This document shows, in pieces, positions 41,993 to 51,352 of a stretch of 64,000 nucleotides of DNA. The notes below the pieces were generated by a model that was not told where the DNA came from, did no database searches, and saw only the letters and a list, made by a program, of their open reading frames with translations. Both the position numbers and the translations under genes were made by a program. The stretch spans positions 1 to 64,000 of the forward strand of contig JBDWDN010000012.1 of the NCBI GenBank assembly GCA_039977295.1. Direction: 5' to 3'. Position 1 is the stretch's first letter, and every line of letters starts with the position of its first letter. The DNA comes from Hellea sp039977295. GTDB taxonomy: Bacteria > Pseudomonadota > Alphaproteobacteria > Caulobacterales > Maricaulaceae.

Positions 41993-42529
41993 TCAGCTAT
42001 AAGGATTAAAGCGGGGTATAAAGCCTTCGCCCATAACAACGGCGGCGAGTCCAATGCTGATGGTAAGATAGGCGAGGGCGTAAGAGCGCCATCCCCATTT
42101 CAAATAAGAGCCCCCTTTTATCGTCAACCCTAAGAGGGTTGCGACGACAAGTAGGTATAGCGTCCAAGGACCTAAGCCCAGCCATTCACTCACACGGGCT
42201 TCATCATTAGGGTTATTAAGGCTTACGACCATGGCCACAAAGCGCATCATCAACGCTGCGAAGAGAAAGGCGAAGGCAATAATCGACTTGCGTTTTCTAA
42301 CGATGAGAAAAGCTATGACGGCTTGAGCAAGGGTGATGAGCGGTCCGGCCGCGGAGACAAGTTGCCCATGCCATTCCGCGCTATACTCGCCCCGTGCAAG
42401 ACCTGCACTGTTAATGTTGACCCACATGTCATAACCTAGAAATTCGCCCATCGCCCAATGGCCGGCTTCATGGATAAGATAGGTCACGAGGGTAACAAAG
42501 ATGAAAAGAGGTATGTGGCGCCAGTTCAT
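41993..42529 (-). CDS. M50-like membrane metalloprotease family protein
   Basis: A 178-residue membrane protein starting at 42529 (MNWRHIPL); a GTG at 42571 is an alternative. The first helix carries HEAGHW, an HExxH zinc motif, at about residues 20-25, and a loop then two to four more helices follow (GPLITLAQAVIAFLIV). This is the pattern of M50B-type proteins in bacteria. No downstream Asp-motif typical of S2P (NxxPxxxxD) is evident, so activity is uncertain. Confidence 0.7.
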   Translation of the reverse strand: MNWRHIPLFIFVTLVTYLIHEAGHWAMGEFLGYDMWVNINSAGLARGEYSAEWHGQLVSAAGPLITLAQAVIAFLIVRKRKSIIAFAFLFAALMMRFVAMVVSLNNPNDEARVSEWLGLGPWTLYLLVVATLLGLTIKGGSYLKWGWRSYALAYLTISIGLAAVVMGEGFIPRFNPYS

Positions 42530-42683
42530 TTGATTATCATGCAAATTATTCGCCGAGATTGCAATGGGCACCAGGGCGGCAAGGATTCAGGGCTTTTGAA
42601 AAGCAGAGAATTATTGAACGCTTAAAGGAGTTCGACTAGCTTGATAGCTATAAACCCCCTTAGTCAAAAGAAAGCCTGCGGAA

Positions 42684-43070
42684 ATGAAATCTGATAAACC
42701 CCTTATGCAGCCCACTATTCGAGCGCGCGCTATGCCGTCCGAAACCAATCCAGCGGGTGATATTTTTGGCGGCTGGATTATGTCCCAAATGGATATTGCC
42801 GGCGAAGTTGCGTCACAACTGCGCGCCAAAGGGCGAGTTGTGACCGTCGCTGTTGCCGGAATGGAATTTAAGCAGCCTGTCTATGTGGGGGATGTGGTGA
42901 GCTTTTACACAGAGATTGAGAGAATAGGGCGCACATCAATTACCATCCGGATTAAAGCCGTGGCCATGCGCAATAAGACCGGGGAACATGTTTCGGTCAC
43001 AGAGGGTGTGTTTATCTATGTTGCGCTTGATGAGAACGGGCAAAAAAAGCCGATCCCGAAAGAGGCTTAA
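42684..43070 (+). CDS. Acyl-CoA thioesterase, hotdog fold
   Basis: A 128-residue cytoplasmic hotdog-fold thioesterase (YciA/BACH type): NPAGDIFGGWIMSQMDIAGE carries the catalytic Asp region and hot helix; VAVAGMEFKQPVYVGDVVSF follows. It hydrolyses acyl-CoA to free acid and CoA. The CoA-transferase gene starts 3 bp later, so they are one operon in acyl-CoA balance. CGGA precedes the ATG. Confidence 0.92.
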   Translation: MKSDKPLMQPTIRARAMPSETNPAGDIFGGWIMSQMDIAGEVASQLRAKGRVVTVAVAGMEFKQPVYVGDVVSFYTEIERIGRTSITIRIKAVAMRNKTGEHVSVTEGVFIYVALDENGQKKPIPKEA

Positions 43071-43073
43071 ACT

Positions 43074-44963
43074 ATGTCTTTGCCCCCGCGCGAGACACAG
43101 TCCTTCACGGATGCTAGCAGGGCTGCTGATCTTATCATTGAGCGGGCGGGGCCAAAAATCGTTCTTGGTTTACCGCTAGGCTTGGGCAAAGCAAATTTAA
43201 TTGCCAATGCTCTTTATGCGCGGGCCGCCGCCGATCCTGCGCTATCTCTGACCATATTGACGGCGCTCACCCTTGAAGTGCCAAAGGCGTCTTCCTCTCT
43301 CGAAAAGCGGTTCTTAAATCCCATTCGTGAGCGGTTATTTGAAGGCGTTCCTGAACTGGCCTATGCTCAGGCCATTCGAAATGGGCAGCTTCCAGATAAT
43401 ATCCAAGTTCATGAGTTTTTCCTACTTGCAGGGCAATGGCTCAATGCGCCTAGCCAGCAGCAAAACTATATTAGTGTGAATTACACCGAAGCGTCAGAGG
43501 TTATTATGGCGCGCGGGGTCAATGTCGTCGCGCAAATGATGGCCCGCGAAGATGACCGCGTAAGCCTAAGCTGTAATGCTGACCTGCTCCCGGATTTCCT
43601 GAAGGCCAGGGGAGCAGGACGGGCGGATTTTATACTGGTCGGCGAGATCAATAATAACCTTCCCTTTATGGAGGGAGAGGCGAATATCCCTGCAGCAGAG
43701 CTTGATATCATGCTCGAAGGGCCAGAGACGCAATATAGATTATACGGCCCGCCTAAACTCCCTATTGATGATGAAACTTATGCGGCCGGATTAGCGGTGT
43801 CGCAATTAATCGAAGATGGAGGCACCCTCCAAATTGGTATAGGGTCGATGGGCGACGCAATCGCGCAGAGCCTTATATTAAGGCATAAGCATAATGCTGC
43901 TTACCAAGAGATATGTGCTCACCTCTCAGAGGGCCGCGCGCAGGACTATAAAGCGCATAATGATATATTCTCCGAGGGACTTTTCGGCCTGTCTGAAATG
44001 TTGACGGACGGGTTTATACCGCTGATCGACGCTGAAATTGTCAAACGCGAAGTTGACGGCGTCATACTGCAAGGCGGATTTTTCCTCGGCCCTCAATCTT
44101 TTTATCAGCGCCTGAAAACACTGCCCATTTATTTGCGCCAGAAGATCGAGATGCGGCCCATTTCATGGATAAACGCTCTATATAAGGATGAGACTAAAAA
44201 ACGCGCGCAGAGAGTTAAAGCTCGCTTTGTAAATAGCGCAATGATGGCGACGCCAATGGGCGCTATTGTCTCTGATGGATTAGAGGATGGCCGTGTTATA
44301 AGCGGCGTTGGCGGGCAATATGATTTTGTGGCGCAGGCCGGCGCATTGGATGACGCGCTGTCCATCATATGCCTTAACGCGACCCGCCTCAAAAATGGAC
44401 AGGTTCATTCTAATATTGTGTGGGCTTACGGCCACCTTACTATTCCGCGTCACTTACGCGATATCGTTGCGACCGAATATGGAGCCGTCAATCTGCGGGG
44501 TAAAACAGATGCCGAATGCATTATGGCGATGCTCTCAATTACAGATGCTCGGTTTCAGGATGACTTATTAAGACAGGCAAAACAGGCAGGTAAAATTGCC
44601 GATAATTACGAATTACCTTCAGTCTATAAGCTTAATACGCCAAGCTGGATTAAGGCCAAACTCGCCCCGTTGAGGGCGTCAGGGCTCATAACTGACTTTC
44701 CATTTGGCACGGATTTCACAAAGACCGAACAGATCTTAATGCCAGCTCTGAATGTGATTAAAAATGCGAGTTCATCAAAAAGGAAATTGGCAAAACTAAT
44801 CGCGCAGGGCGTTGGCGAAAACCCGAAACATCACACTGAATGCCTTACTCGAATGGGGCTTGAAAAGCCGCAAAAAACATCCGAACGTTTAGAGAGGTTG
44901 CTGATTTTGGGCGCTCTGAAAAAACCTTATAGAAACAGGGTAAACCGCAAAAATAGCGCTTGA
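43074..44963 (+). CDS. Acetyl-CoA hydrolase/CoA-transferase family protein
   Basis: A 629-residue protein with the two-lobed family fold. The C-terminal half contains TLQIGIGSMGDAIAQS (residues 252-267), and INALYKDETKKRAQRVKARF and SGVGGQYDFVAQA (about 405-417), hallmarks of the acetyl-CoA hydrolase C-terminal domain. Members move CoA between acetate/propionate, succinate and similar acids. It is somewhat longer than the usual 500-550 residues because of a C-terminal tail (about 540-629). Co-transcribed with the thioesterase. Confidence 0.88.
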   Translation: MSLPPRETQSFTDASRAADLIIERAGPKIVLGLPLGLGKANLIANALYARAAADPALSLTILTALTLEVPKASSSLEKRFLNPIRERLFEGVPELAYAQAIRNGQLPDNIQVHEFFLLAGQWLNAPSQQQNYISVNYTEASEVIMARGVNVVAQMMAREDDRVSLSCNADLLPDFLKARGAGRADFILVGEINNNLPFMEGEANIPAAELDIMLEGPETQYRLYGPPKLPIDDETYAAGLAVSQLIEDGGTLQIGIGSMGDAIAQSLILRHKHNAAYQEICAHLSEGRAQDYKAHNDIFSEGLFGLSEMLTDGFIPLIDAEIVKREVDGVILQGGFFLGPQSFYQRLKTLPIYLRQKIEMRPISWINALYKDETKKRAQRVKARFVNSAMMATPMGAIVSDGLEDGRVISGVGGQYDFVAQAGALDDALSIICLNATRLKNGQVHSNIVWAYGHLTIPRHLRDIVATEYGAVNLRGKTDAECIMAMLSITDARFQDDLLRQAKQAGKIADNYELPSVYKLNTPSWIKAKLAPLRASGLITDFPFGTDFTKTEQILMPALNVIKNASSSKRKLAKLIAQGVGENPKHHTECLTRMGLEKPQKTSERLERLLILGALKKPYRNRVNRKNSA

Positions 44964-45022
44964 GGAAATGCGGGCGGCCGACAAGTGATATTGGGCGTTA
45001 AAATATGAAACATGCATGCCTT

Positions 45023-45700
45023 TTACCGCCGCTTATGCGGGTCGTCCTTCCATATCATATAGGAATAAATGGCGCATATGATTGAGGCTGCAAGAACGGC
45101 GAAGACTGACGCTAGTAGTCCTTTGACTGGGGAAAGGGCGCAGGCAATAATTCCAATGACGCCGGCGAGGACAAATAACTTTCCGCCCAGACGATGCGTT
45201 TTTTCCCATGATAGCTCTGATGATAATGTCCAAGGCGTACGTATGCCCAGCATGAAATTTTGCCTCACCGTTGCCAATACATTTCCGATACCAATGAATA
45301 GCAATGACGTGCCGATACCAACAGCGCGAATGACTAACGTCCCTGAATGGCCATCCTCTGTTTTATAAGGCAGGCAAATCATAATGCCGATGATCGTTAG
45401 GAATATTATTAAGGCTATCCAAATAGTATGGTAAGCTTTGCGGCTATCTTCAAAATTTTGCCTTAACGGCTCCAGGCTAGGGATGAAGTGGAAAAGCATT
45501 GTCATAAAGGTAAGGGTCACAGGGATTATCATTAATACTCCCAGCACAGCATTCCTGCCTGCAAAGCCGTCAGCAACGCCAGCAGCATTCCAGTGCACCG
45601 GGTAGTGTTCAAGTTCGGGGAGGCTGATCCACGTTAGAAGAGCAAACCCCGTAAGCATAAGCGTGCAGACGATGCTAAATGTGAGAGGTTTCATGGTCAT
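45023..45700 (-). CDS. SdpI-family membrane protein
   Basis: A 225-residue protein with about six helices. The N-terminal DUF1648 motif (YPVHWNAAGVADGFAGRNAV) and the C-terminal SdpI unit (LGIRTPWTLSSELSWEKTHR) are clear. In Bacillus SdpI confers immunity to a toxin peptide; here no toxin genes are near. I start at ATG 45700; TTG 45706 and ATG 45694 are alternatives. It overlaps the regulator gene by 26 bases. Confidence 0.9.
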   Translation of the reverse strand: MTMKPLTFSIVCTLMLTGFALLTWISLPELEHYPVHWNAAGVADGFAGRNAVLGVLMIIPVTLTFMTMLFHFIPSLEPLRQNFEDSRKAYHTIWIALIIFLTIIGIMICLPYKTEDGHSGTLVIRAVGIGTSLLFIGIGNVLATVRQNFMLGIRTPWTLSSELSWEKTHRLGGKLFVLAGVIGIIACALSPVKGLLASVFAVLAASIICAIYSYMIWKDDPHKRR

Positions 45701-46001
45701 ATCCAAGGTCGTTTTCTGATGTCGTTTCGCGGATTGGATCTATCCCAAACATATCCATCAGCGCCGCAAGCACTTCATTAGCGACGGTGAGATTTAGGTG
45801 ATAATAAATATGGTTTCCGTCGCGTCGGGTAAAAACTAGCTCCGCGTCTTTTAAGACTGAAAAATGTGAGGACAGGCTTGGCTTTGAGATGTCATAGGCA
45901 TCAGCTAACGTCCCCGCCGATTTGGGGCCAGACCGCAAGCGCTTTAAGATATCACGCCGGATAGGGTGCGCTATCGCTTTATAAGCATTTCTATTTAGCA
46001 T
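45675..46001 (-). CDS. ArsR/SdpR-type repressor
   Basis: A 108-residue winged-helix protein (HPIRRDILKRLRSGPKSAGT; DISKPSLSSHFSVLKDAELV; GNHIYYHLN wing) of the SdpR branch of ArsR. No cysteine metal site is visible. It overlaps sdpI and is preceded by a 38-bp near-palindrome that runs into its start codon, indicating autorepression. Its promoter appears to give a leaderless mRNA (see findings). Confidence 0.92.
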   Translation of the reverse strand: MLNRNAYKAIAHPIRRDILKRLRSGPKSAGTLADAYDISKPSLSSHFSVLKDAELVFTRRDGNHIYYHLNLTVANEVLAALMDMFGIDPIRETTSENDLGYDHETSHI

Positions 46002-46037
46002 TGACTCTAATTAGATTAAAATCTAAATAGAGTCAAT
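46000..46037. promoter_or_regulatory. 38-bp palindromic operator over the sdpR-like promoter
   Basis: Outer arms ATTGACTCTA and TAGAGTCAAT are perfect, inner arms TTAGAT and ATCTAA also pair; 17 of 19 half-site positions are symmetrical. On the minus strand the outer arm supplies TTGACT as -35 and, 17 bp later, TAATTA as -10, so a bound repressor would cover the promoter and the start codon. Confidence 0.75.
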
Positions 46038-46109
46038 CTCGGCCTGTGGCCTTTCAACGATAAACTTCATTTTAGGGCGCGCCAATAATAATAAGGATTT
46101 GGAAAAACA

Positions 46110-47114
46110 ATGACTTTAAAACATCTAATGCTCAGCACGCTTTCAGCTTCATTATTGATCGGTTGCTCTAGCGATGTCTCTTCAGATAAATCTAAAGACA
46201 CGTCAGGAAACGCTGTTACCGAAGCCGTATCTATTGATGTTCCTAATCTAGATGAAGCCATATCTGCGGGGTCATTATCGGGCCTGTACCGCAATGCAGG
46301 TGAGGGCAGTCCTGTAATCTTAATCGTGCCGGGGTCTGGGCCTACCGACCTTAATGGCAATAATTCGCTTGGCGTGACAGCCAATAGTTATAAATTATTG
46401 GCTGAGACCCTGTCAGGAGACGGCATATCCACGATTCGTGTTGATAAGCGCGGTATGTTTTCTAGTGCTGGCGCGGGAAATCCAAATGACGTGACCGTTG
46501 ACACATATGCGCAGGATTACAAAAACTGGGCCGCCGCCATTCGGGCCGAGACGGGTCAGTCTTGTGTTTATATGTTGGGCCATTCCGAAGGCGCATTAAT
46601 GGTGACGGCGGCGGCGATAGGAAATGATGATGTGTGCGGCCTCATCCTAATCGCAGGCGTAGGGCGCTCTTTTGGAGATGTTCTGCGCGAGCAGTTAAAG
46701 GCTAATCCTGCTAATTTCATTATTATGAAAGAAGCCGAGGCTGCAATTGCAGCATTGGAGGCTGGGGAGCAGGTGGAGACTGGGAGTCTGCATCCGGGCC
46801 TGCAGGGTCTTTTCGGGAGGTCGGTTCAAGGATTCCTTATTTCACTCATGCAGGCTGATCCTGCGGCTCTTGCGAAGGAGGCCAATAAAGACACGTTAAT
46901 TATTCAAGGCCAAAATGACCTCCAAGTCTCTGTCAAAGATGCCGAAAAACTTGCGGCGGCAACGGGCGGAAAACTTGTCATAATAGAGGGAATGAACCAC
47001 GTCCTTAAAGACGCCCCTAAAAGCCGGATGAAAAACCTAGCGGTTTATAAAAGGCCTGACCTTCCAATTTCAGAGGGCGTCTCTCAAGCTATAAGTGATT
47101 TCGTAAACCCGTGA
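46110..47114 (+). CDS. Alpha/beta hydrolase, lipoprotein
   Basis: A 334-residue serine hydrolase with lipobox LLIGC at residues 15-19. Motifs: LIVPGSGPTDLNGNN, DKRGMF, nucleophile elbow LGHSEG (Ser159), acid in IIQGQNDLQV and His in EGMNHVLKDA. Resembles the DUF3887/dienelactone-type periplasmic esterases. GGA lies upstream of the ATG. Divergent from sdpR with 108 bp between. Confidence 0.85.
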   Translation: MTLKHLMLSTLSASLLIGCSSDVSSDKSKDTSGNAVTEAVSIDVPNLDEAISAGSLSGLYRNAGEGSPVILIVPGSGPTDLNGNNSLGVTANSYKLLAETLSGDGISTIRVDKRGMFSSAGAGNPNDVTVDTYAQDYKNWAAAIRAETGQSCVYMLGHSEGALMVTAAAIGNDDVCGLILIAGVGRSFGDVLREQLKANPANFIIMKEAEAAIAALEAGEQVETGSLHPGLQGLFGRSVQGFLISLMQADPAALAKEANKDTLIIQGQNDLQVSVKDAEKLAAATGGKLVIIEGMNHVLKDAPKSRMKNLAVYKRPDLPISEGVSQAISDFVNP

Positions 47115-47265
47115 TCAATTAGACCTTTGCTTACATTTAAACTCTCTAATTTACTAATATGGGTCAGTGAAAAATGCATTTCTATACTCCCATGCGTAAA
47201 CATTTTTGATTTTGGCATACTCTAAACTAGGTGGTATCTATAATTTCCGTCCGAAGAACTATAGG

Positions 47266-47733
47266 TTAGGAAACCTCGAAATCTAGCCAGCCAGTATCTG
47301 GGTCGTTGCCGCGCATTACTAGGGACGCCATTGCCTGCCATTTGTGTTTGGCATTTTTTCCAATGAAAGTTGGAAGGGCGTCTTCGGGCACATCAATTTT
47401 TGCTTCCCAAGTGTATGTCTGACTCGCTTTGAGCGTCATATCAGACGCTAATTCGTCTTTCATTTGAAAAGTGTTTTCTGAATGCTCCACCGTTTTCTTT
47501 TCGCTTTGGACGATTTCGTTCACGGTTTTAGCCACGTTTACATTAGGGACTTTGACGCTCTCTTTTCCCATAATTTTGACTGAGACGTGCTCAATTTCAA
47601 TATCTGCCGGACCTATAATGGCGGTTACGCGGAGCGTCACGGGAGAGCCCCGCTTAGCCTGATTTATAACTTCAAGCGAGACCTCAGCGCCTCCGCCGGT
47701 CACAAAATTTTTAAGATTTGAAAATAAACCCAT
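47266..47733 (-). CDS. Arrestin-like / Spo0M-like protein, hypothetical
   Basis: A 155-residue cytoplasmic beta-sandwich-like protein: MGLFSNLKNFVTGGGAEVSL start and alternating strands (SPVTLRVTAIIGPADIEIEH; QTYTWEAKIDVPEDALPTFI). The pattern recalls arrestin-fold Spo0M proteins, but similarity is only judged by eye. Isolated gene between the hydrolase and the SDR. Confidence 0.6.
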   Translation of the reverse strand: MGLFSNLKNFVTGGGAEVSLEVINQAKRGSPVTLRVTAIIGPADIEIEHVSVKIMGKESVKVPNVNVAKTVNEIVQSEKKTVEHSENTFQMKDELASDMTLKASQTYTWEAKIDVPEDALPTFIGKNAKHKWQAMASLVMRGNDPDTGWLDFEVS

Positions 47734-47933
47734 TGATACACCCCTGTCACAATTGTGGGTTTAGCCTATAGGGTAGACAGCCTTATGTCTAGATAGGTCG
47801 CAATGGGCACAAAACCTCCAAGTTTAATATATCTCGCGCCTCGCGACAAAAGATGACGTTTTAGACAAATCGTTTTTGCTATGGGTCAAACTATGGCACA
47901 TCTTAGCTTGAACACATTTCATGAGGACAGACT

Positions 47934-48710
47934 ATGAAAAATCTATTTGACGTTTCCGGAAAAATTGCTGTGGTTAGCGGCGGGTCTAGCGGGATTGGGT
48001 TTATGATGGCTCAAGGGCTGTTAGAGAATGGCGCAAAAGTTTACATTACGGCCCGCAAAATTGGGCAACTCGAAGAGGCGGCCAAGGCCTTATCCAAATT
48101 TGGAGAGTGCGTTGCAATTCCGTCTGACTTATCATCTTTAGAGGGCATTGAAGGTTTTGTGGCTGAATTTAGTAAACATGAAACCAAGCTAGATATCCTG
48201 ATTAACAATGCGGGCGCTGTTTGGGCCGCGCCCATCGCTTCATTCCCAGAGCAGGGCTGGGATAAGGTCATGGATATCAATGTGAAATCTCTCTTCTTCA
48301 TGACGCAAAAATGTCTACCGCTGCTAAAAGCTGCGGGGCTTAAAGATAGTCCCGCCCGCGTCATCAATATTGCGTCGATTAACGGCATTCGCAATTCCGG
48401 CATGACGACCTATTCCTATACGGCCAGCAAATCGGCCGTTGTTCATCTTACATCTCATCTTGCGACCGATTTGATAGGCGACAATATTTTGGTCAATGCG
48501 ATTGCTCCTGGCTATTTCCCAAGTAAAATGACAAAAGCAATCGTCGATAATGACGCCATGACACAGCATGCCATCGCGCAAATTCCATGCGCGCGAATGG
48601 GGTCCCCAGAAGACATTGCTGGCACCGCGCTTTACTTATCGTCACGCGCGTCAGCTTGGGTCTGCGGTCAAACCATCGTCGTGGATGGTGGTCAGATTTC
48701 CACGGCCTAG
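47934..48710 (+). CDS. Short-chain dehydrogenase/reductase
   Basis: A 258-residue NAD(P)H-dependent oxidoreductase of the classical SDR type: GGSSGIG at 16-22, NNAG at 91-94, catalytic Ser148, Tyr162 and Lys166 (YSYTASK). C-terminus VDGGQIS is typical. GAGGACAG precedes the ATG. The substrate is not predictable. Hairpins follow it at 48799-48856. Confidence 0.92.
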   Translation: MKNLFDVSGKIAVVSGGSSGIGFMMAQGLLENGAKVYITARKIGQLEEAAKALSKFGECVAIPSDLSSLEGIEGFVAEFSKHETKLDILINNAGAVWAAPIASFPEQGWDKVMDINVKSLFFMTQKCLPLLKAAGLKDSPARVINIASINGIRNSGMTTYSYTASKSAVVHLTSHLATDLIGDNILVNAIAPGYFPSKMTKAIVDNDAMTQHAIAQIPCARMGSPEDIAGTALYLSSRASAWVCGQTIVVDGGQISTA

Positions 48711-48798
48711 ACGTCTGGGTCTTGTTCCAGGCACTATTCGTGAAAGTCGATGCATTTTAGGCTTGCGTTCCAAACTGAACGCGTTAGGAGGCGGCTTC

Positions 48799-48856
48799 GG
48801 ATCGAAGCACGCGCCCCGTTTTTCGATCCTTCGACCCTGCGCCTCGGCGTAGGGTC
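48799..48856. terminator. Two tandem hairpins between convergent genes
   Basis: GGATCGAA (48799-48806) pairs with TTCGATCC (48822-48829), then GACCCTGCGCC (48833-48843) pairs with GGCGTAGGGTC (48846-48856) with one G-T pair. They lie between the convergent SDR and tail-tube genes and may end both transcripts, or be a dispersed REP-like repeat; GACCCT...AGGGTC hairpins of this look are common in alphaproteobacteria. Confidence 0.5.
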
Positions 48857-48894
48857 ACTTACTTCTCTCTCAGAACCGTTCCAAAAGGCCAGCT

Positions 48895-49449
48895 TTAGCT
48901 TGCAGGCAGTGTAAAGCTGGGTTCCGACAATTCACCCACTGACGTGTCGCGCTCCCATCCTTCATTCTCCAGTGTTAAGCTTTGTATTGCCACGGCATTT
49001 CCGCTCTCTGGGAGGGCTGTAAACTCAGACGGCCAACAGCGGTGTAAATTATAGGCCAAGACCAATTGTCCTGCTTCATTGTAGACTTCCAGAAGAATAT
49101 CTTTACGAAAATCTTTCAGCGTAACATTTTTCGTGCCTGCCCCGTCCTGCTGTCCTTCAGCCGACGAATTTTGGTAATCGCAAACTCTATTGGCCCATTG
49201 CTCAAAAGCAAGGTCATAGGTGACGCCGCGTTCCAATTTAATAGGCGCATAGTTTTCTTGCCCAGCTATAGCCCGCGTTGTTTTTGGGTCGCCGCTTGAT
49301 CTATGGGTTATAGCCTCAGTTGTTCGGGTCAATCCGATAGCTTTTGAGACGCCGGCGACATAATTTTCATCCCATTTTAGCTTGAACCTAAAATTCTTAT
49401 AAGGAGCAATTTGATGAAGCGAATTGCGGAACTCTGTATGTGATGGCAT
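48895..49449 (-). CDS. Contractile tail tube protein (gp19-like)
   Basis: A 184-residue protein of the T4 gp19-like/TIGR02241-type tail tube family: NFRFKLKWDENYVAGVSKAI near the start, YAPIKLERGVTYDLAFEQWA in the middle and WPSEFTALPESGNAVAIQSL then LENEGWERD at the end. In contractile phage tails and extracellular injection systems it forms the inner tube. AGGAA lies before the ATG, 24 bp after the sheath gene. No other tail gene is nearby. Confidence 0.88.
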   Translation of the reverse strand: MPSHTEFRNSLHQIAPYKNFRFKLKWDENYVAGVSKAIGLTRTTEAITHRSSGDPKTTRAIAGQENYAPIKLERGVTYDLAFEQWANRVCDYQNSSAEGQQDGAGTKNVTLKDFRKDILLEVYNEAGQLVLAYNLHRCWPSEFTALPESGNAVAIQSLTLENEGWERDTSVGELSEPSFTLPAS

Positions 49450-49473
49450 GGATTATTCCTATTGGGGCATTGT

Positions 49474-51111
49474 CTAAGATGCATTAGAGGCCAGGGATTG
49501 GGAAATGTGAATAACTAAATATTCCGCAGGTTTAACCGGAGCGACTTGGATCATAATATTGACGATGCCTTGAGCAACATCTGTTGGTGTTGTTGTTGTC
49601 GCGTCGCAAGCGACTTTGAAATTGTAAAAAGCGCCTTTGCGGGAAAGACCTGCGAGGAAGGTTTCCACGCAAAACCGTAGGGAGGCCCAAAGGGTTTCAT
49701 CATTAGGCTCAAATACGGCCCATTCTGTTCCGCGTATGACGCTGTCTTCGACAAATAGCGCCAAACGGCGAACGGGAATATATTTATAATCATCTTGCAT
49801 AACGTCAGCGCCGCGCAAGGTTCGGCTGCCCCAGATGACGGAACCCATTACGGGAAAGGTTCGTAAGCAATTCACTCCTAGAGGATTTAGGAGGCCATTT
49901 TGCGCGTCTGTGAGCTTGGCCTCTAGCTTCATGATGTCGGCGAGGCCTGCGTCAGTGCCCGCGGGTGCTTTCCAGACCCCGCGCGAAACATCCGAGGCTG
50001 CGATAACGCCGGCAATCGCCCCGCATGGCGCAAACAAAGCAGGTTTTACGTCCATTAAAATATCTTCTTGCCACAAGCGCGGGAAAAAAACAGCGGCATT
50101 GCGCTCTATTTCTATCCCGTTTTTGTTTTGTCCGTTAATCCCTAATTGGGTGGGAGCAATATTTTGAACCTGTCCTTTTTCGGCGAGTTCGCTCCACTCT
50201 GCGAGGGGGTCAACGATATAAAATGCGCGCCGATCTGCGCAATATCTAGCTGCTTCTGACCTGACCATGCCGTCCATATCTTGCTCGGCATTCGGGACGC
50301 CCGGAAATATGCGACGGTCAGGCGGAATACAGAGCAAATTAAAGATCGAAGCATGTTCGAGCAAATAAAGGCCCGTTTTTGTAGCTTGATCCCCCAAATA
50401 TGTTTTAGGCGTAAGGTAAGTTCCATCATCGCCGCCTACCCCGCGCGTTAAGGCTCCATTTTGAGGAGGGGACGCGGATAATGACTCTATGCGGGCCAGC
50501 ATCGATTCATTGGCGAGGACGCGGTCAATCCGGTTGGGAAAGCTTGCCGAGATTCCTGTCGTTTTTACGGTTAGATTTAGGTAACGCTCGGATTTAATAG
50601 TCTTACCCTTCGCGTCTTCCAAAGAGAGTGTGAGGTTAAATAAATCCTCTTGGGTCAAGCCATATTCGCTGAAGATCTTTGCGCTTGCCGCAGTTATGCC
50701 CGTCATGTCTATTTGGGCTTTTAGGCGGTTACCCCATAGGCCTGGCCCCGCAGCTTTCAGGAGCAGTAATGGGTATTCACTATCATGGCTGTCACTTTTG
50801 GGTGCAAATTTCAGTAAAGAAAAGCCATCACCACTCTCCGGAACGGGTTCAAATAAGCGCCCAATCACCGCTTGTGAGCCGCCATTGGCGAAAAAATCTC
50901 TGACCGCGTAACTCAAAGGGTAGTCAAAGGCTAAACCTCCATAAATCCGCTGAAAATCCCCGAAGTTAAATATAGTCGAAGAGACGTCGACTGGCCCCAT
51001 CAGAGCGCGGCCTATGAAGGCTGTTATGCTCGTTGGAGAGGGTGTTATTATGCGCTGCTTACTCGGCAGATCTTCGACATAGACGCCAGGATAGCTTACG
51101 TTTACGGGCAT
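49474..51111 (-). CDS. Contractile tail sheath protein
   Basis: A 545-residue sheath protein: YPGVYVEDLPSKQRIITPSP start with a typical SITAFIGRALMGP and a C-terminal FNVACDATTTT-like block ending APVKPAEYLVIHISQSL, the region that locks neighbouring sheath subunits. A strong GGAGG site lies upstream. Length is within the range of phage and eCIS sheaths. It pairs with the tube gene but no baseplate, spike, cap, AAA ATPase or holin genes surround it. Confidence 0.9.
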   Translation of the reverse strand: MPVNVSYPGVYVEDLPSKQRIITPSPTSITAFIGRALMGPVDVSSTIFNFGDFQRIYGGLAFDYPLSYAVRDFFANGGSQAVIGRLFEPVPESGDGFSLLKFAPKSDSHDSEYPLLLLKAAGPGLWGNRLKAQIDMTGITAASAKIFSEYGLTQEDLFNLTLSLEDAKGKTIKSERYLNLTVKTTGISASFPNRIDRVLANESMLARIESLSASPPQNGALTRGVGGDDGTYLTPKTYLGDQATKTGLYLLEHASIFNLLCIPPDRRIFPGVPNAEQDMDGMVRSEAARYCADRRAFYIVDPLAEWSELAEKGQVQNIAPTQLGINGQNKNGIEIERNAAVFFPRLWQEDILMDVKPALFAPCGAIAGVIAASDVSRGVWKAPAGTDAGLADIMKLEAKLTDAQNGLLNPLGVNCLRTFPVMGSVIWGSRTLRGADVMQDDYKYIPVRRLALFVEDSVIRGTEWAVFEPNDETLWASLRFCVETFLAGLSRKGAFYNFKVACDATTTTPTDVAQGIVNIMIQVAPVKPAEYLVIHISQSLASNAS

Positions 51112-51352
51112 TAAAATACCTCCGCAGACATCAGTTCTGAAATGAAAAATGGGAGGGTATGACCCCTTGGTAGAGTGTTATGTTGCATCATGATACAGCC
51201 CCATGCGCTACCCTAATTCCGTTTCGCGCCAATATTGGAAACGAGGGTCTTTGCACGCATCAGGATTACCGAGCGGCGCAGCGCAAGTCAATGTTGCGAA
51301 GGAAATCCTTTAAGCGGCTGATAATACTTCATAACCCTCTATGAAACAAAGC

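Noticed and set aside
48895..51111. Prophage remnant
   Set aside because: No integrase, att repeats, capsid, portal or terminase and no base-composition break seen by eye; treated as an isolated sheath/tube pair instead.
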